Below, piece by piece: positions 38,444-47,612 of a stretch of 64,000 bases of DNA. Where the stretch lies: positions 1 to 64,000 of the forward strand of contig NZ_SMJZ01000003.1 of the NCBI RefSeq assembly GCF_004348345.1, written 5' to 3'. This DNA is from Nonomuraea longispora (lineage in GTDB: Bacteria > Actinomycetota > Actinomycetes > Streptosporangiales > Streptosporangiaceae). Made by a program: the position numbers and the translations under genes. Every line of letters begins with the position of its first letter. Within the stretch, counting starts at the first letter, position 1. Under the pieces are notes generated by a model. The model was not told the DNA's origin and made no database searches. It was given only the letters and a program-made list of their open reading frames with translations.

Positions 38444-38866
38444 GTGGCCATCAGGCATGTCGAGCCGTATAGCGACGAGTGGCTGCAGCAGCCGATCAGC
38501 TACGTGCAGCGGGTCATCGACGTGCTGGGGTCAGAGGTGGCCGGCTGGTGGGAGGGCCCGTGCGACCCGCGTGACGCCACGCTGAAGCTCGCCGACGGGA
38601 GCGCGCTGGTCTGGGACGAGGAGAGCGGCTGGCGCCTCGGCACGTTGGTCTCCGGCGGGCCGGGCCTGCGCAGCGAGCTGGCCGGGGTGCGCTATCTGGG
38701 CCACGGGCTGCTGCCGAGGCCCGAGCGGGTGCCGTCGGCGCTGGGCGACGCCAGGGCAGGAGTGGGGGCCAGCTCGGCCTGGCGGCCGTGCTACCGCTCG
38801 CACCGCAACTGCCGCGACGGGTTCGACGTCGCCCTCGACTTCTACTGCCGCCTCGTCGACGCCTGA
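38444..38866 (+). CDS. DUF6292-like protein
   Basis: 140 residues. YVQRVIDVLGSEVAGWWEGPCDPRDATLKLADGSALVWDEESGWRLG follows the DUF6292 pattern known from actinomycetes (a short alpha/beta protein of unknown role). I use GTG 38444 because AGGGGG lies nine bases upstream; GTG 38435 is the alternative and would overlap that site. Divergent from the small membrane genes. No catalytic residues stand out. Confidence 0.6.
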   Translation: MAIRHVEPYSDEWLQQPISYVQRVIDVLGSEVAGWWEGPCDPRDATLKLADGSALVWDEESGWRLGTLVSGGPGLRSELAGVRYLGHGLLPRPERVPSALGDARAGVGASSAWRPCYRSHRNCRDGFDVALDFYCRLVDA

Positions 38867-38919
38867 CCTCCGTCTCCCTTCCCCCGGCGGGATGCCTCGC
38901 ATAAGGCGCCACAGGCCCC

Positions 38920-39390
38920 TCAGAGGGGCGCGGGCGGGGTGTGGAGGACCAGCAGGACGTGCTCGTCGTCGCCGTGCCTGACCGTGCCCTCACGCTCGAA
39001 ACCGTGTTTCTCCAGGAGCCGGACCGAGCCGATGTTGGCGTGGAAGGGGTCGGCGTGCAGCGGGCGGATGCGCTCCTGGCGCAGGAACAGCTCCATGGCC
39101 CGGCTGCCGATGCCGCGCCCCCAGAACTCCCGGCCGAACCAGTAGCCGATGAAGCGCCGCTCATCCTCCCACCAGGCCACGAGATTGCCCGCCAGGTCGC
39201 CGTCGACGGTGACCGCCTGCACGAACACGGAGGGGTCGCCGAGGATGCGCGTGGTCCAGTGACGCATGAACGCCTCCCGCTCCCTGGGCCGGAACCTGGA
39301 GCGCCGCGCGGCCTCGGGATCGTGCTCGTGGGCCAGGAACACCTCGAGGTCGGCCGTCTCCACGTCGCGCAGGCGCACTTCTTCGCTCAT
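38920..39390 (-). CDS. GNAT-family N-acetyltransferase (RimJ/RimL-like)
   Basis: 156 residues. The start VRLRDVETADLEVFLAHEHDPEAARRS, the acetyl-CoA loop WGRGIGSRAMELFLRQ (a Q/RxxGxG/A variant) and HANIGSVRLLEKHGFEREG are typical of RimJ/RimL-type acetyltransferases that modify protein N-termini or small amines. ATG 39390 has no Shine-Dalgarno site. It lies after the VWA gene on the same strand (31-base gap) but has its own possible -10 and no evident functional link. Confidence 0.82.
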   Translation of the reverse strand: MSEEVRLRDVETADLEVFLAHEHDPEAARRSRFRPREREAFMRHWTTRILGDPSVFVQAVTVDGDLAGNLVAWWEDERRFIGYWFGREFWGRGIGSRAMELFLRQERIRPLHADPFHANIGSVRLLEKHGFEREGTVRHGDDEHVLLVLHTPPAPL

Positions 39391-39421
39391 GGCCGCGAGT
39401 GTGGCAGGGCTCACCGACAGT

Positions 39422-41407
39422 TCAGCGGGCCCTGCGCAGCCGGAGGAAGTCGCTGACCACGTATTCGCCCAGCCGCTCGGCACTGGGGGAGAAGACGCGG
39501 CCGCCGTTCCTGCGGGCCACCTCGTCCACGAACTCCTTCAACCGGTCGTCGGCCGCCAGCATGAAGACGTTGAGCGTGGCCCGCCGCCGCGTCATCTTGT
39601 CGACCTCGGACAGCGTGAGCTCCACCGTCTCGCTCGACGGCGGCCACTCGAACGCCGACTTGCCGTTGCGCAGCAGGTGCGCGGTGGGCTCGCCGTCGGT
39701 GACCACCAGCACGACGGGCTCGAAGTCGGGATGGCGGTCGAGGTGGCGGCCGGCGATCAGGAGGGCGTGGTGCAGGTTGGTGCCCTGCACCATGTCCCAG
39801 TCGAGCCCCGCCAGCTCGTCGGGCTGCAGCACCCTGGCGTAGTTGGAGAAACCGATGATCTGTACGGCGTCCTGCGGGAACTTCGAGGCCACCAGCGCCT
39901 GGAGCGCCAGCGCCGTCTGCTTGGCGGCGGCCCAGGTGCCGCGCAGGGCCATCGAGTAGGACAGGTCGACGAGCAGGCACACGGCCGCCGCGCTGCGCCG
40001 CTCGGTCTCGGCCACCTCGAAGTCGTCCACCGACAACCGCACACCCGCCCGCCCGGTCTGTTGCCTCTCCTGGCCGGCACGGACGGCCACGCCGCCGCTG
40101 CGTACGCCGTTGACCAGGGTGCGGACCACGTCGATGGGCTGCTCGTCGCCGAAGCGCCACGGTCGCGACGAGCCGGTGAGCTCGCCGGCCGAGCCCGCGT
40201 CGTGCTGGTCGTGGTCGCCGCGACGGCCCGCGTCGAGTGAGGAGAAGACGCGGCGCAGCGCCGTCTCGCCGAGCCGCCGCACCGCCTTCGGGGTGAGCTC
40301 CAGCTTGCCGCGCCGGCGCAGGAGGTAGCCCTGCTCCTCCAGCTCGCGTTCGATGCGCTTGAGCGCCTCCAGGTCGTCGACCGCGGAGCGGCCCAGCGCA
40401 CGGCGTACGGCGGCCTCGTCGATGTCGTCGAGCCGCGCGCCCGGGTAGTCCTGGCGCAGGGCGGTCTCCAGCTGGGTGAGGTCGGCCAGCTCCTCCAGGG
40501 CGGTGACGGCGTCGCCCATGCCCAGAGGCTCCTCGCCGGTGAGGCGTTCGGGGGCGTTCCAGGCGAGGTCGGGGCGGCGGGCGTGGAGGGCCTCTCCGAG
40601 CCGGCGCATCTGCTCGGAGAGCCCGGCCCGGTCGAGGGTCTGGTTGATGAGACCGGCGAGCTCCTCGCGCTGGCGTGGCGTCATCGAGGCCAGCATGCGC
40701 TGCGTGGCGGCGGCGCGGCGGGCCAGGATGTCGACGAGTTCTTCGAGGTTGCGCGGCTTCTCGGGAAACAGATCACCATATTGGGCCATGAAGGCGTCGA
40801 AGTCGGCCTGGGTGTGCTCGCCGCGGGCGTCCCTGTCCAGCATGTCGTTCAGGTCCGACATCATCTGGCGGACACGTTCCATCGCCTCGGGGTCCGGGTT
40901 CGCGAGCGCGTCACGCATGCCCCTGAACTGGCTGTCGAGCACCTCCCGTCGCAGCAGGTCGCGCAGTTCCTCGAAGGTCCGGCGCGCGGCGGCCGAACGC
41001 CACTCGTACGTGCTCAGCTCCTGGATGGCGGCGGCGGTGTCCTCGGGCAGGGCGTCGAGCCCCGCCTCCCGCAGCCGCGCCTCGTCGGACGGGTCGGGGA
41101 ACAACTCGGCCCGCTCCTGTCCGACGGCCTTGTCCAGCAGCGCCCGAGCCTTCTCCAGCGTGCCGTCGAGCCGCCCCCGCTCGCGCAGGTCACGGCGGCG
41201 CCTTCGGACCTGCTTGAGCATGTCGTCGAGGCCGCGGCGGTCCTGCGTGCCGGGCAGACCGCGCTTGAGCAGGTCGCGCAGCGCGTGGACGGGCGTCGAG
41301 CCCGACAGGATCGCGTCGCCCATCTCGTCGAGCGCCGCCCGCACGTCGTAGGGCGGGGCCAGGGGATCGGGGCCGTCGTGGTACTCGCCATAGCGAAAGG
41401 CCATCAC
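39422..41407 (-). CDS. von Willebrand factor type A domain protein
   Basis: 661 residues. The last 200 residues are a VWA domain with MIDAS motif VCLLVDLSYSMALRG (DxSxS) and a later VVLVVTDGEPT. The N-terminal 430 residues are helical, charged and without recognised motifs (several predicted coiled coils, e.g. DALANPDPEAMERVRQMMSDLND). VWA proteins paired with MoxR ATPases act as chaperone or metal-insertion complexes; a MoxR gene lies upstream at 42250-43641. GTG 41407 follows TAGCGT by six bases, so the message is probably leaderless; ATG 41404 is the alternative. Confidence 0.85.
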   Translation of the reverse strand: MMAFRYGEYHDGPDPLAPPYDVRAALDEMGDAILSGSTPVHALRDLLKRGLPGTQDRRGLDDMLKQVRRRRRDLRERGRLDGTLEKARALLDKAVGQERAELFPDPSDEARLREAGLDALPEDTAAAIQELSTYEWRSAAARRTFEELRDLLRREVLDSQFRGMRDALANPDPEAMERVRQMMSDLNDMLDRDARGEHTQADFDAFMAQYGDLFPEKPRNLEELVDILARRAAATQRMLASMTPRQREELAGLINQTLDRAGLSEQMRRLGEALHARRPDLAWNAPERLTGEEPLGMGDAVTALEELADLTQLETALRQDYPGARLDDIDEAAVRRALGRSAVDDLEALKRIERELEEQGYLLRRRGKLELTPKAVRRLGETALRRVFSSLDAGRRGDHDQHDAGSAGELTGSSRPWRFGDEQPIDVVRTLVNGVRSGGVAVRAGQERQQTGRAGVRLSVDDFEVAETERRSAAAVCLLVDLSYSMALRGTWAAAKQTALALQALVASKFPQDAVQIIGFSNYARVLQPDELAGLDWDMVQGTNLHHALLIAGRHLDRHPDFEPVVLVVTDGEPTAHLLRNGKSAFEWPPSSETVELTLSEVDKMTRRRATLNVFMLAADDRLKEFVDEVARRNGGRVFSPSAERLGEYVVSDFLRLRRAR

Positions 41408-41434
41408 GAAACCACGCTAACCCCAGAAGCGCGG

Positions 41435-42187
41435 TCACGCGTCCCCGAAAACCTCCCATACCTGGTCGAGGGAGCCGGCCCCCGGTGTGTACTCGATCTC
41501 CCCGAGAACGGGGTGGCGGACCGTCTTGAGCGCCTTCGTCAGGTGGGACGGGGTGCACGGCTTCGTGCCGAGGCCGTCCTTGTCGGCGTTGACCGGCCGG
41601 CCCGCCAGCCACCCGCTCGTGCACCGGGCGGTGGTGCGGTAGAAGCCCGTGGCGTACGTGGGACGCAGCTTGATCTTCTTGTCGCCGGAGGCGAACTCGA
41701 CGGTTGTGTCGTCGATCCGCCTGATCGTGCCGCGCGCGGAGCGCTGGCCCGGCCGGTCGGCGACGACGAACTCGTTGACCCTGACGGCCCTGCCCCCATG
41801 GTGCTCGACGCGCACCGGAACGGGGCCACGGCCCAGCTCGGTGGCCAGGTCGCGGGGCGAGCACCGGGTGCGCCCGAGCCCCTTGCGGTCGAGGGCGACC
41901 CGGCCCTCGGTCTCCTTCAGGTCGCAGGCGACCGTGATCCGGCCGTAGGCGGCCCTGGAGTAGTCGAGCCTGAGCTCCTTGGCGCCCGCGGCCGCCTTGA
42001 GCCGGTAGCCCAGGAAACCCTTCCGCTTCACGAACGATGCGGACTTGGGCGCGATGCGCAGGCGGCCCTGGCCGTCGGACCAGGCGTAGCCGTAGACGGC
42101 GCCGACCCCGGTGGTGGCTTCCGCGGGCGCGGCGATGCCGCACAGAGCGAGTGCGGCGGCCGTGGTGGCACAGGCAAGAGGGCGCAT
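41435..42187 (-). CDS. Secreted protein of unknown function
   Basis: 250 residues. The signal peptide MRPLACATTAAALALCGIAAPAEA is clear. The mature part is built of two similar halves, each with a CxxxxxC pattern and the string RCSPRDLATEL or PCTPSHLTKAL, indicating an internal duplication of about 100 residues. No family recognised. It interrupts the MoxR/VWA pair. A 12-bp inverted repeat (42188-42243) would fold the Shine-Dalgarno sequence GGGGGAG into a stem directly before ATG 42187. Confidence 0.65.
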   Translation of the reverse strand: MRPLACATTAAALALCGIAAPAEATTGVGAVYGYAWSDGQGRLRIAPKSASFVKRKGFLGYRLKAAAGAKELRLDYSRAAYGRITVACDLKETEGRVALDRKGLGRTRCSPRDLATELGRGPVPVRVEHHGGRAVRVNEFVVADRPGQRSARGTIRRIDDTTVEFASGDKKIKLRPTYATGFYRTTARCTSGWLAGRPVNADKDGLGTKPCTPSHLTKALKTVRHPVLGEIEYTPGAGSLDQVWEVFGDA

Positions 42188-42243
42188 GGACGGTCTCCCC
42201 CGACGTCGTGAGCTGCTATCACCTAAGACGCGGGAGACCGTCC
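42188..42243 (-). promoter_or_regulatory. RBS-sequestering hairpin in the 5' leader
   Basis: On the minus strand GGACGGTCTCCC pairs perfectly with GGGAGACCGTCC across 32 bases. The 3' arm contains the Shine-Dalgarno sequence of the secreted protein and ends at the base before its ATG. It lies seven bases after the MoxR stop, so a terminator role is the alternative, but no T-tract follows. Confidence 0.6.
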
Positions 42244-42249
42244 GAATGT

Positions 42250-43641
42250 TCACGTGCGGTAGACGGTCACTCCGTCGACGTCCTCCTTGGACAGGCGGCG
42301 CATGAGGTAGAGGCCTTCGAGCGCGAACTCCAGGGCCGCCGCCGCATGGCCAGGCGACTCCTCGCCCGCGCCCATGCCCAGCCTCGACATGACCTTCGCC
42401 AGCCCGGTGACCGGGCCGATCCGGTGCAGCAGCTCTCCGGCGGGAACCAGCTCGCCCGACTCGACCTGGTTGCCCTCCGCGAACTTGTCGGTCACCGGCG
42501 ACAGATCCATGCCGCCCAGCCGGCTCCTGAACGTCTCCGCCGTCGCCCTGCGCAGCAGGTGGGCCAGGATCTCGGTCTCCCTGCCCTCCTCGCTGACCTC
42601 GAACTCGACCTTGCCCCGCAGGCTGTGCACCACGCAGGCCAGGTCGACCACACGCGCCACGGCCTGCTCCTCTCCCGCGAGTGCCGCCCTGCGCACCGCC
42701 GACGCCGCGGCGGTCTCGGCGGCCGCGATCGAGAACCGCGCGGACACGCCGGACCTGGCGTCGACCGAGGTCGACTCGCGGACCAGCCGGGTGAACCGGG
42801 CGATCACCTCGACCAGGTGCTCGGGGATGTCGGCCCCGATGTCGGGCATGGACTCCTGGCGGATCAGCGTCAGCTCGTCCTCGACCGTCAGCGGGTAGTG
42901 GGTGCGGATCTCGGCTCCGAACCGGTCCTTCAGCGGCGTGATGATCCGGCCCCTGTTGGTGTAGTCCTCAGGGTTGGCGCTGGCGATGAGCAGGATGTCG
43001 AGCGGAAGCCGCAGGTTGTAGCCGCGCACCTGGATGTCGCGCTCCTCCAGCACGTTGAGCAGCGACACCTGGATGCGCTCGGCCAGGTCGGGCAGCTCGT
43101 TGACGGAGAACACACCCCGGTTGGTGCGCGGGACCAGGCCGTAGTGGACCGTCTCCGGGTCGCCGAGCGTGCGCCCCTCGGCGATCTTGATCGGGTCGAC
43201 GTCGCCGATCAGGTCGCCCACCGACGTGTCGGGCGTGGCGAGCTTCTCGCCGTAGCGCTCGTCCCGGTGTTTCCACGCGACCGGCAGCTCGTCGCCCAGC
43301 TCGCGCGCCAGCGCCTGGCAGCGGGTGCAGGCCGGTGCGTACGGGTGGTCGTTGATCTCGCAGCCATCGACGACCGGCGTCCACTCGTCGAGCAGGCCGG
43401 TGACGGTGCGGATGAGCCGGGTCTTGCCCTGGCCGCGCTCGCCGAGCAGGACAAGATCGTGGCCGGCCAGCAGGGCCCGCTCGAGATGGGGGAGCACGGA
43501 GTCGCCGAAGCCCACGATGCCGGGGAAGCGGGGCTCACCCGCTCGCAGCTTGGCCAGCAGATTTTCCCGGACCTCGGCTTTGACGGTGCGATGAACGTGG
43601 CCGCTCTCTCGCAACGTGCGGAGAATACGTGGCTGATGCAC
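42250..43641 (-). CDS. MoxR-type AAA+ ATPase
   Basis: 463 residues. Walker A LLGERGQGKTRLI (about 65-77), Walker B/sensor region GVFSVNELPDL and sensor 1 LLIASANPEDYTN are intact. A Cys-containing insertion CEINDHPYAPACTRCQALA after Walker A looks like a small zinc site, as in magnesium-chelatase I-like members. It probably drives the VWA protein at 39422-41407. GTG 43641 follows TAGTCT by seven bases with no Shine-Dalgarno site, indicating a leaderless transcript. Confidence 0.88.
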   Translation of the reverse strand: MHQPRILRTLRESGHVHRTVKAEVRENLLAKLRAGEPRFPGIVGFGDSVLPHLERALLAGHDLVLLGERGQGKTRLIRTVTGLLDEWTPVVDGCEINDHPYAPACTRCQALARELGDELPVAWKHRDERYGEKLATPDTSVGDLIGDVDPIKIAEGRTLGDPETVHYGLVPRTNRGVFSVNELPDLAERIQVSLLNVLEERDIQVRGYNLRLPLDILLIASANPEDYTNRGRIITPLKDRFGAEIRTHYPLTVEDELTLIRQESMPDIGADIPEHLVEVIARFTRLVRESTSVDARSGVSARFSIAAAETAAASAVRRAALAGEEQAVARVVDLACVVHSLRGKVEFEVSEEGRETEILAHLLRRATAETFRSRLGGMDLSPVTDKFAEGNQVESGELVPAGELLHRIGPVTGLAKVMSRLGMGAGEESPGHAAAALEFALEGLYLMRRLSKEDVDGVTVYRT

Positions 43642-43803
43642 GGGATCGAGACTACGTCCCCTGCGAGGAATGCGGCAGAGTCTTTCGCATCTGGCGGAGA
43701 TTTCGGATCTTGACTATTGCGTGACGGTTCGTGCGCGTGCTTGTCCCTTTAGTGGGGAGAATCGGGCCTAGGGACTTGGACATGTCGAGGGGAGGCGAGA
43801 CGC

Positions 43804-44988
43804 GTGGCCTTGATGACAAGCCGCTTCGCCGACGGCCTCGCCGTGGGTTCCGACCTGGTCGAGGCCGCGGAGAGTGCCGTCGGCCGGGCGCTGTCGAGGC
43901 TCAGCGGCCAAGCCGACCTGGTCTGTTTCTTCATCTGCGGCGACGATCCTGACGACGTCGCACGCGCCGGCGAGGCCGCGATGAAGCTCGCACCCGAGGC
44001 ACACGTGATCGGATGCAGCGCCACGGGAGTGATCGGCGACGGGCAGGGGGTGGAGCTGACGCCGTCCGTGAGCGCCTGGGCCGCGACCCTGGACGGGGCC
44101 AGACTGACGACGTTCGCGCTGGAGACGCTGTCCGCCGAGGACAGGTTCGTGGTGGTCGGGCTGCCGGAGCGGAAAGGGGACGACCATGTGGCGATCCTGC
44201 TGGCCGATCCGTACACGTTCCCGACCGACGCCTTCGTCGAGCGCTCGGCCGACGTGCTGGGCGACCTGCCGCTGATCGGCGGGCTCGCCAACGGGCTGCA
44301 GGGCCGGGGATCCGTACGGTTGTTCGCCGACGGGGAGATCTACTCCGAGGGCGCGATCGGCGTGCTGATCAGCGGCCAGGTCAAGATCAGCACCGTGGTG
44401 AGCCAGGGCTGCCGCCCGATCGGCCCCAGCATGGTGGTCACGGCCGCCGAGGAGAACCTGCTGCTGGAACTCGCCGGCCAGCCCGCGCTGGCCCGGCTCG
44501 AGGACATCGTCAGCGACCTGGACGAGGACGACCGCGAACTCGTCGCCTCCGGGTTGCAGATCGGCGTCGCGATGGACGAGTACGCCGAACGCCACGAACG
44601 CGGCGACTTCCTCATCAGAGGGGTCATCGGCATCGACCCGGAACGCGAGGCCGTGGCCATCGGCGACATCGTGGAGATCGGCAGGACCGTACGCTTCCAG
44701 GTACGCGACGCGGCCACCGCCGACGAGGACCTGTACGACCTGCTCGACGCCCACCGCGAGGAGATCGGCAAGGTCGACGGGGCGCTGCTGTTCTCCTGCA
44801 ACGGGCGCGGCTCGGCCATGTTCGGCACCGCCGACCACGACCCGGTCGCGCTGCGCGACACGCTCGGACCCATCGGCGTGGCGGGCTTCTTCGCCGCCGG
44901 CGAGGTCGGCCCCGTCGGCGGCCACAACCACGTACACGGCTTCACCGCCTCCGTCCTGGTGTTCTCCCACACCGCGGGCGGGCCATGA
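43804..44988 (+). CDS. FIST-domain sensory protein
   Basis: 394 residues covering FIST N and FIST C domains: ACFFICGDDPDD-like start, HVIGCSATGVIGDGQGVE, GDLPLIGGLANG and VQGCRPIGP are the conserved strands, and the C-terminal half has DGALLFSCNGRGSAMFG and VAGFFAAGEVGPVGG. FIST domains bind small ligands, often amino acids, in signalling proteins; this one has no attached output domain. GGAGGCGAGACGC precedes GTG 43804 (ATG 43813 is possible). The ROK gene follows after 19 bases, so the two are probably co-expressed. Confidence 0.82.
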   Translation: MALMTSRFADGLAVGSDLVEAAESAVGRALSRLSGQADLVCFFICGDDPDDVARAGEAAMKLAPEAHVIGCSATGVIGDGQGVELTPSVSAWAATLDGARLTTFALETLSAEDRFVVVGLPERKGDDHVAILLADPYTFPTDAFVERSADVLGDLPLIGGLANGLQGRGSVRLFADGEIYSEGAIGVLISGQVKISTVVSQGCRPIGPSMVVTAAEENLLLELAGQPALARLEDIVSDLDEDDRELVASGLQIGVAMDEYAERHERGDFLIRGVIGIDPEREAVAIGDIVEIGRTVRFQVRDAATADEDLYDLLDAHREEIGKVDGALLFSCNGRGSAMFGTADHDPVALRDTLGPIGVAGFFAAGEVGPVGGHNHVHGFTASVLVFSHTAGGP

Positions 44989-45007
44989 CCCGTACGGCGG
45001 GTCGCCC

Positions 45008-46108
45008 GTGATCCTCGCTGTCGACGTGGGCGGCACGAAGATGGCCGCGGGCCTGGTCGCCCACGACGGGACGGTGGTCGAGGCCCGGCGTACCGCCACC
45101 CCGCAGCACGCGGACGCCGGCGTCCTGTGGGAGACCCTGACGGACCTCGTCGAGCCGCTGTCCGGGCGGGCCGAAGGAGTCGGGGTGGGATGCGGCGGGC
45201 CGATGCGCTGGCCGCAGGGCGAAGTTTCGCCGCTCAACATCCCCGCCTGGCGCGGCTTCCCGTTGCGCGCCCGGCTGGCCGCCCGCTTCCCCGATTTGCC
45301 GGTACGCCTCCACAACGACGCGATCTGCCTGGCCGTGGCGGAACACTGGAAAGGGGCCGGGAGGGGCGTCGCCGACATGCTCGGCATGGTCGTCTCGACC
45401 GGCGTGGGAGGCGGGCTGATCCTCAACGGGCGGCTGGTCAACGGCAGGACGGGCAACGCCGGACACATCGGGCACGTGGTGGTCGAGCCGGTGGGCGGGC
45501 CGCGCTGCGGTTGCGGCGGCCACGGTTGCCTGGAGGCCGTCGCCCGCGGCCCCGCCCTGACCGAGTGGGCCCTGTCCCAGGGCTGGACCCCGGGAGCCGC
45601 CACGACTCCCGGCCCACCCCAAGGAGCCCACGCCACAGCCGCGCCTGAGGACGGTCCCGGCCGCGCGCCCGCGCCGCACCCCGCTGCAGGCGTGCCGCGT
45701 GGTGGGGAGGTGCCGCGTCCTGGTGAAGGCCGTACGGAGGGCGCGGTGGCGTGGGACGTCCAGACGGCTTATCGGGAGGATCGGGCCGTTACCGGGAGGG
45801 CGCTGGCGGCCGACGCGCTGGCCGGGGACCCGGTGGCGCTGCGGGCGATGAGCCGGGCCGGACGTGCCATCGGCATCGCCATCGCCTCCGCTACCCACCT
45901 GTGCGACCTGGACCTGGTCACCATCGGTGGCGGGTTGTCCCAGGCCGGCGAGCTGCTGTTCGGCCCCTTGGAGGAGGCACTGCGCGAGCACGCCAGGGTG
46001 GAGTTCGCCCGCCGGGTCAAGGTCGTGCCCGCCGCCCTCGGCCAGGAGGCCGGGCTGGTGGGCGCCGCCGCGCTGATCCTCGCGACGGACAGCTACTGGA
46101 GCACGTGA
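45008..46108 (+). CDS. ROK-family sugar kinase with low-complexity insertion
   Basis: 366 residues. The ATP-binding DVGGTK (6-11), GVGVGCGGPM, NDAICLAVAEHW, VSTGVGGGLILNGRLVNGRTGNAGHIGH and the zinc motif CGCGGHGCLE (167-176) define a ROK kinase such as glucokinase. Residues about 195-248 are an unusual Ala/Pro/Gly-rich insertion just after the zinc motif, with codon use like the rest of the gene; ROK proteins are normally about 300-320 residues. GTG 45008 is the start. Pairing with a FIST gene is uncommon. Confidence 0.82.
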   Translation: MILAVDVGGTKMAAGLVAHDGTVVEARRTATPQHADAGVLWETLTDLVEPLSGRAEGVGVGCGGPMRWPQGEVSPLNIPAWRGFPLRARLAARFPDLPVRLHNDAICLAVAEHWKGAGRGVADMLGMVVSTGVGGGLILNGRLVNGRTGNAGHIGHVVVEPVGGPRCGCGGHGCLEAVARGPALTEWALSQGWTPGAATTPGPPQGAHATAAPEDGPGRAPAPHPAAGVPRGGEVPRPGEGRTEGAVAWDVQTAYREDRAVTGRALAADALAGDPVALRAMSRAGRAIGIAIASATHLCDLDLVTIGGGLSQAGELLFGPLEEALREHARVEFARRVKVVPAALGQEAGLVGAAALILATDSYWST

Positions 46109-46174
46109 AAGGCCCGCCGGCCCCTCTGCCCCGCTGGGCGGTTGCCTTCGTACTTGGACGTCCACGGGCCCGGA

Positions 46175-47566
46175 TCAGGCGGGGCGCCGGGGCTGGTAGA
46201 GCCAGGCGGCGAAGAGGGGCTTGAGGTCCTTGCCCGACATCCGCTCGGCCAGCTCGATGAACTGCTCCGTCGTGACGTGCCCGTAGCGGTTGTCGGCGGC
46301 CCACGACTTGAGCAGCTTGAAGAACGTGTCGTCGCCGACGGCCCGGCGCAGGGCGTGCAGCGTCATGCCGCCACGGGTGTAGACGGACTGGTTGAACAGG
46401 TCGTCGGGCTTGGCACGCCCCGGCGGGTATGTCCACATCGGGTCGTCGGCGGGGCGGCTGTGATGGCCCTTGAAGATCGCGTCGGCGGTCTTCGCGCCTT
46501 TGTGCTCGGACCACAGCCACTCGGCGTAGGTGGCGAAACCCTCGTTGAGCCAGAGGTCCTTCCAGCGGCGGATCGTCAGGCTGTTGCCGAACCACTGGTG
46601 CGCCAGCTCGTGCGCGATGATGCCCTCGTCGGGCTCGAAGCCGCCGTAGAGCGGCTTGGTCTGGTTCTCCAGAGCGTAGCCGGCGGCGTAGTCGTCGACC
46701 ACGCCGCCGGTCGAGCCGAACGGGTAGGGGCCGAAGACGGTCGCCCAGTAGTCGGTGATCTTGCCGGAGGTCCTGTAGAGCTTGTCGAGCGAGGAGGCGA
46801 ACCGGGGGTCGGCGGCGGCGAGGTTGGGCACGCCCCCGGCCGTGCTGCCCTTGCGCAGCTCGAACTTGCCCATCGTGGCGGTCGCGAGGTAGGTCGCCAT
46901 CGGATGGCGCTCGCTCCAGCGGTAGGTGGTCCGGCCGTCAGAGGTCGTGGGCTCGCCGGTGAGCTCGCCGTTGGCCAGCGCGGTAACCCCGGCGGGCACG
47001 GTGATCGTGAAGGCGAACGTGGCCTTGTCGGAGGGGTGGTCGTTGCTGGGGAACCAGGTCTTGGAGCCGTTGGGCTCGGAGGCGACGAACGCGCCGTCGG
47101 CGGTCGGGATGAAGCCGAACGTGCCGAGGTTGGTGGTGCTCGTGGCCGGTTGGGGCCGGCCGGAGTAGTGGACCCGGACGGTGAACGCGGCGCGCTCGTC
47201 GATCGGCTCGGCCGGCCGCACGGTCAGCTCGCCGCCCTGGTGGGTGAACGTGGCGGGGGAGCCGTTGACCGAGACCTGGCGCACGTGGAGCCCGACCAGG
47301 TCGAGGTTGAAGCTGGACAACCCCTGGGTGGCGCCGGCCTTGATGGTGGCCACGCCGTCCAGCCGCCTGGTCGCCGGGGTGTAGTCGACGGCGAGGTCGT
47401 AGTGGCTGACGTCGTAGCCGCCGTTGCCGTCGTGGGGGAAGTCGGTGTCGCCGATGCCGGCCGCGCCCGGCCGGTGCGCGGCCGCGGCCGGCGCGTCCGA
47501 GGGCGAGCAGGCCAGGAGGCTGGCGAACGCCGCCAGCAGCGCGATCGCGCGCCTGTTGTGTCGCAT
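46175..47566 (-). CDS. M1-family zinc metallopeptidase lipoprotein
   Basis: 463 residues, a short M1 peptidase without the C-terminal helical domain. HELAHQWFGNS and the downstream LWLNEGFA give the HExxH-18-E zinc site, and YALENQTKP stands in place of the usual GAMEN exopeptidase motif. The signal ends with a lipobox (SLLAC), so it acts outside the membrane. ATG 47566 follows GAAGGGGG at a long spacing. Probably an aminopeptidase for exported or environmental peptides; the adjacent RDD gene is co-oriented upstream. Confidence 0.88.
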   Translation of the reverse strand: MRHNRRAIALLAAFASLLACSPSDAPAAAAHRPGAAGIGDTDFPHDGNGGYDVSHYDLAVDYTPATRRLDGVATIKAGATQGLSSFNLDLVGLHVRQVSVNGSPATFTHQGGELTVRPAEPIDERAAFTVRVHYSGRPQPATSTTNLGTFGFIPTADGAFVASEPNGSKTWFPSNDHPSDKATFAFTITVPAGVTALANGELTGEPTTSDGRTTYRWSERHPMATYLATATMGKFELRKGSTAGGVPNLAAADPRFASSLDKLYRTSGKITDYWATVFGPYPFGSTGGVVDDYAAGYALENQTKPLYGGFEPDEGIIAHELAHQWFGNSLTIRRWKDLWLNEGFATYAEWLWSEHKGAKTADAIFKGHHSRPADDPMWTYPPGRAKPDDLFNQSVYTRGGMTLHALRRAVGDDTFFKLLKSWAADNRYGHVTTEQFIELAERMSGKDLKPLFAAWLYQPRRPA

Positions 47567-47612
47567 GGGCGAACGAGCCCCCTTCGCATTGTGACCAGAA
47601 TCCTACGGTGAG

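Noticed and set aside
38912-38930. Terminator GCCCCT-CAG-AGGGGC at the end of the GNAT gene
   Set aside because: The stem is only six base pairs and includes the stop-codon region without a T-tract, so support is too weak.
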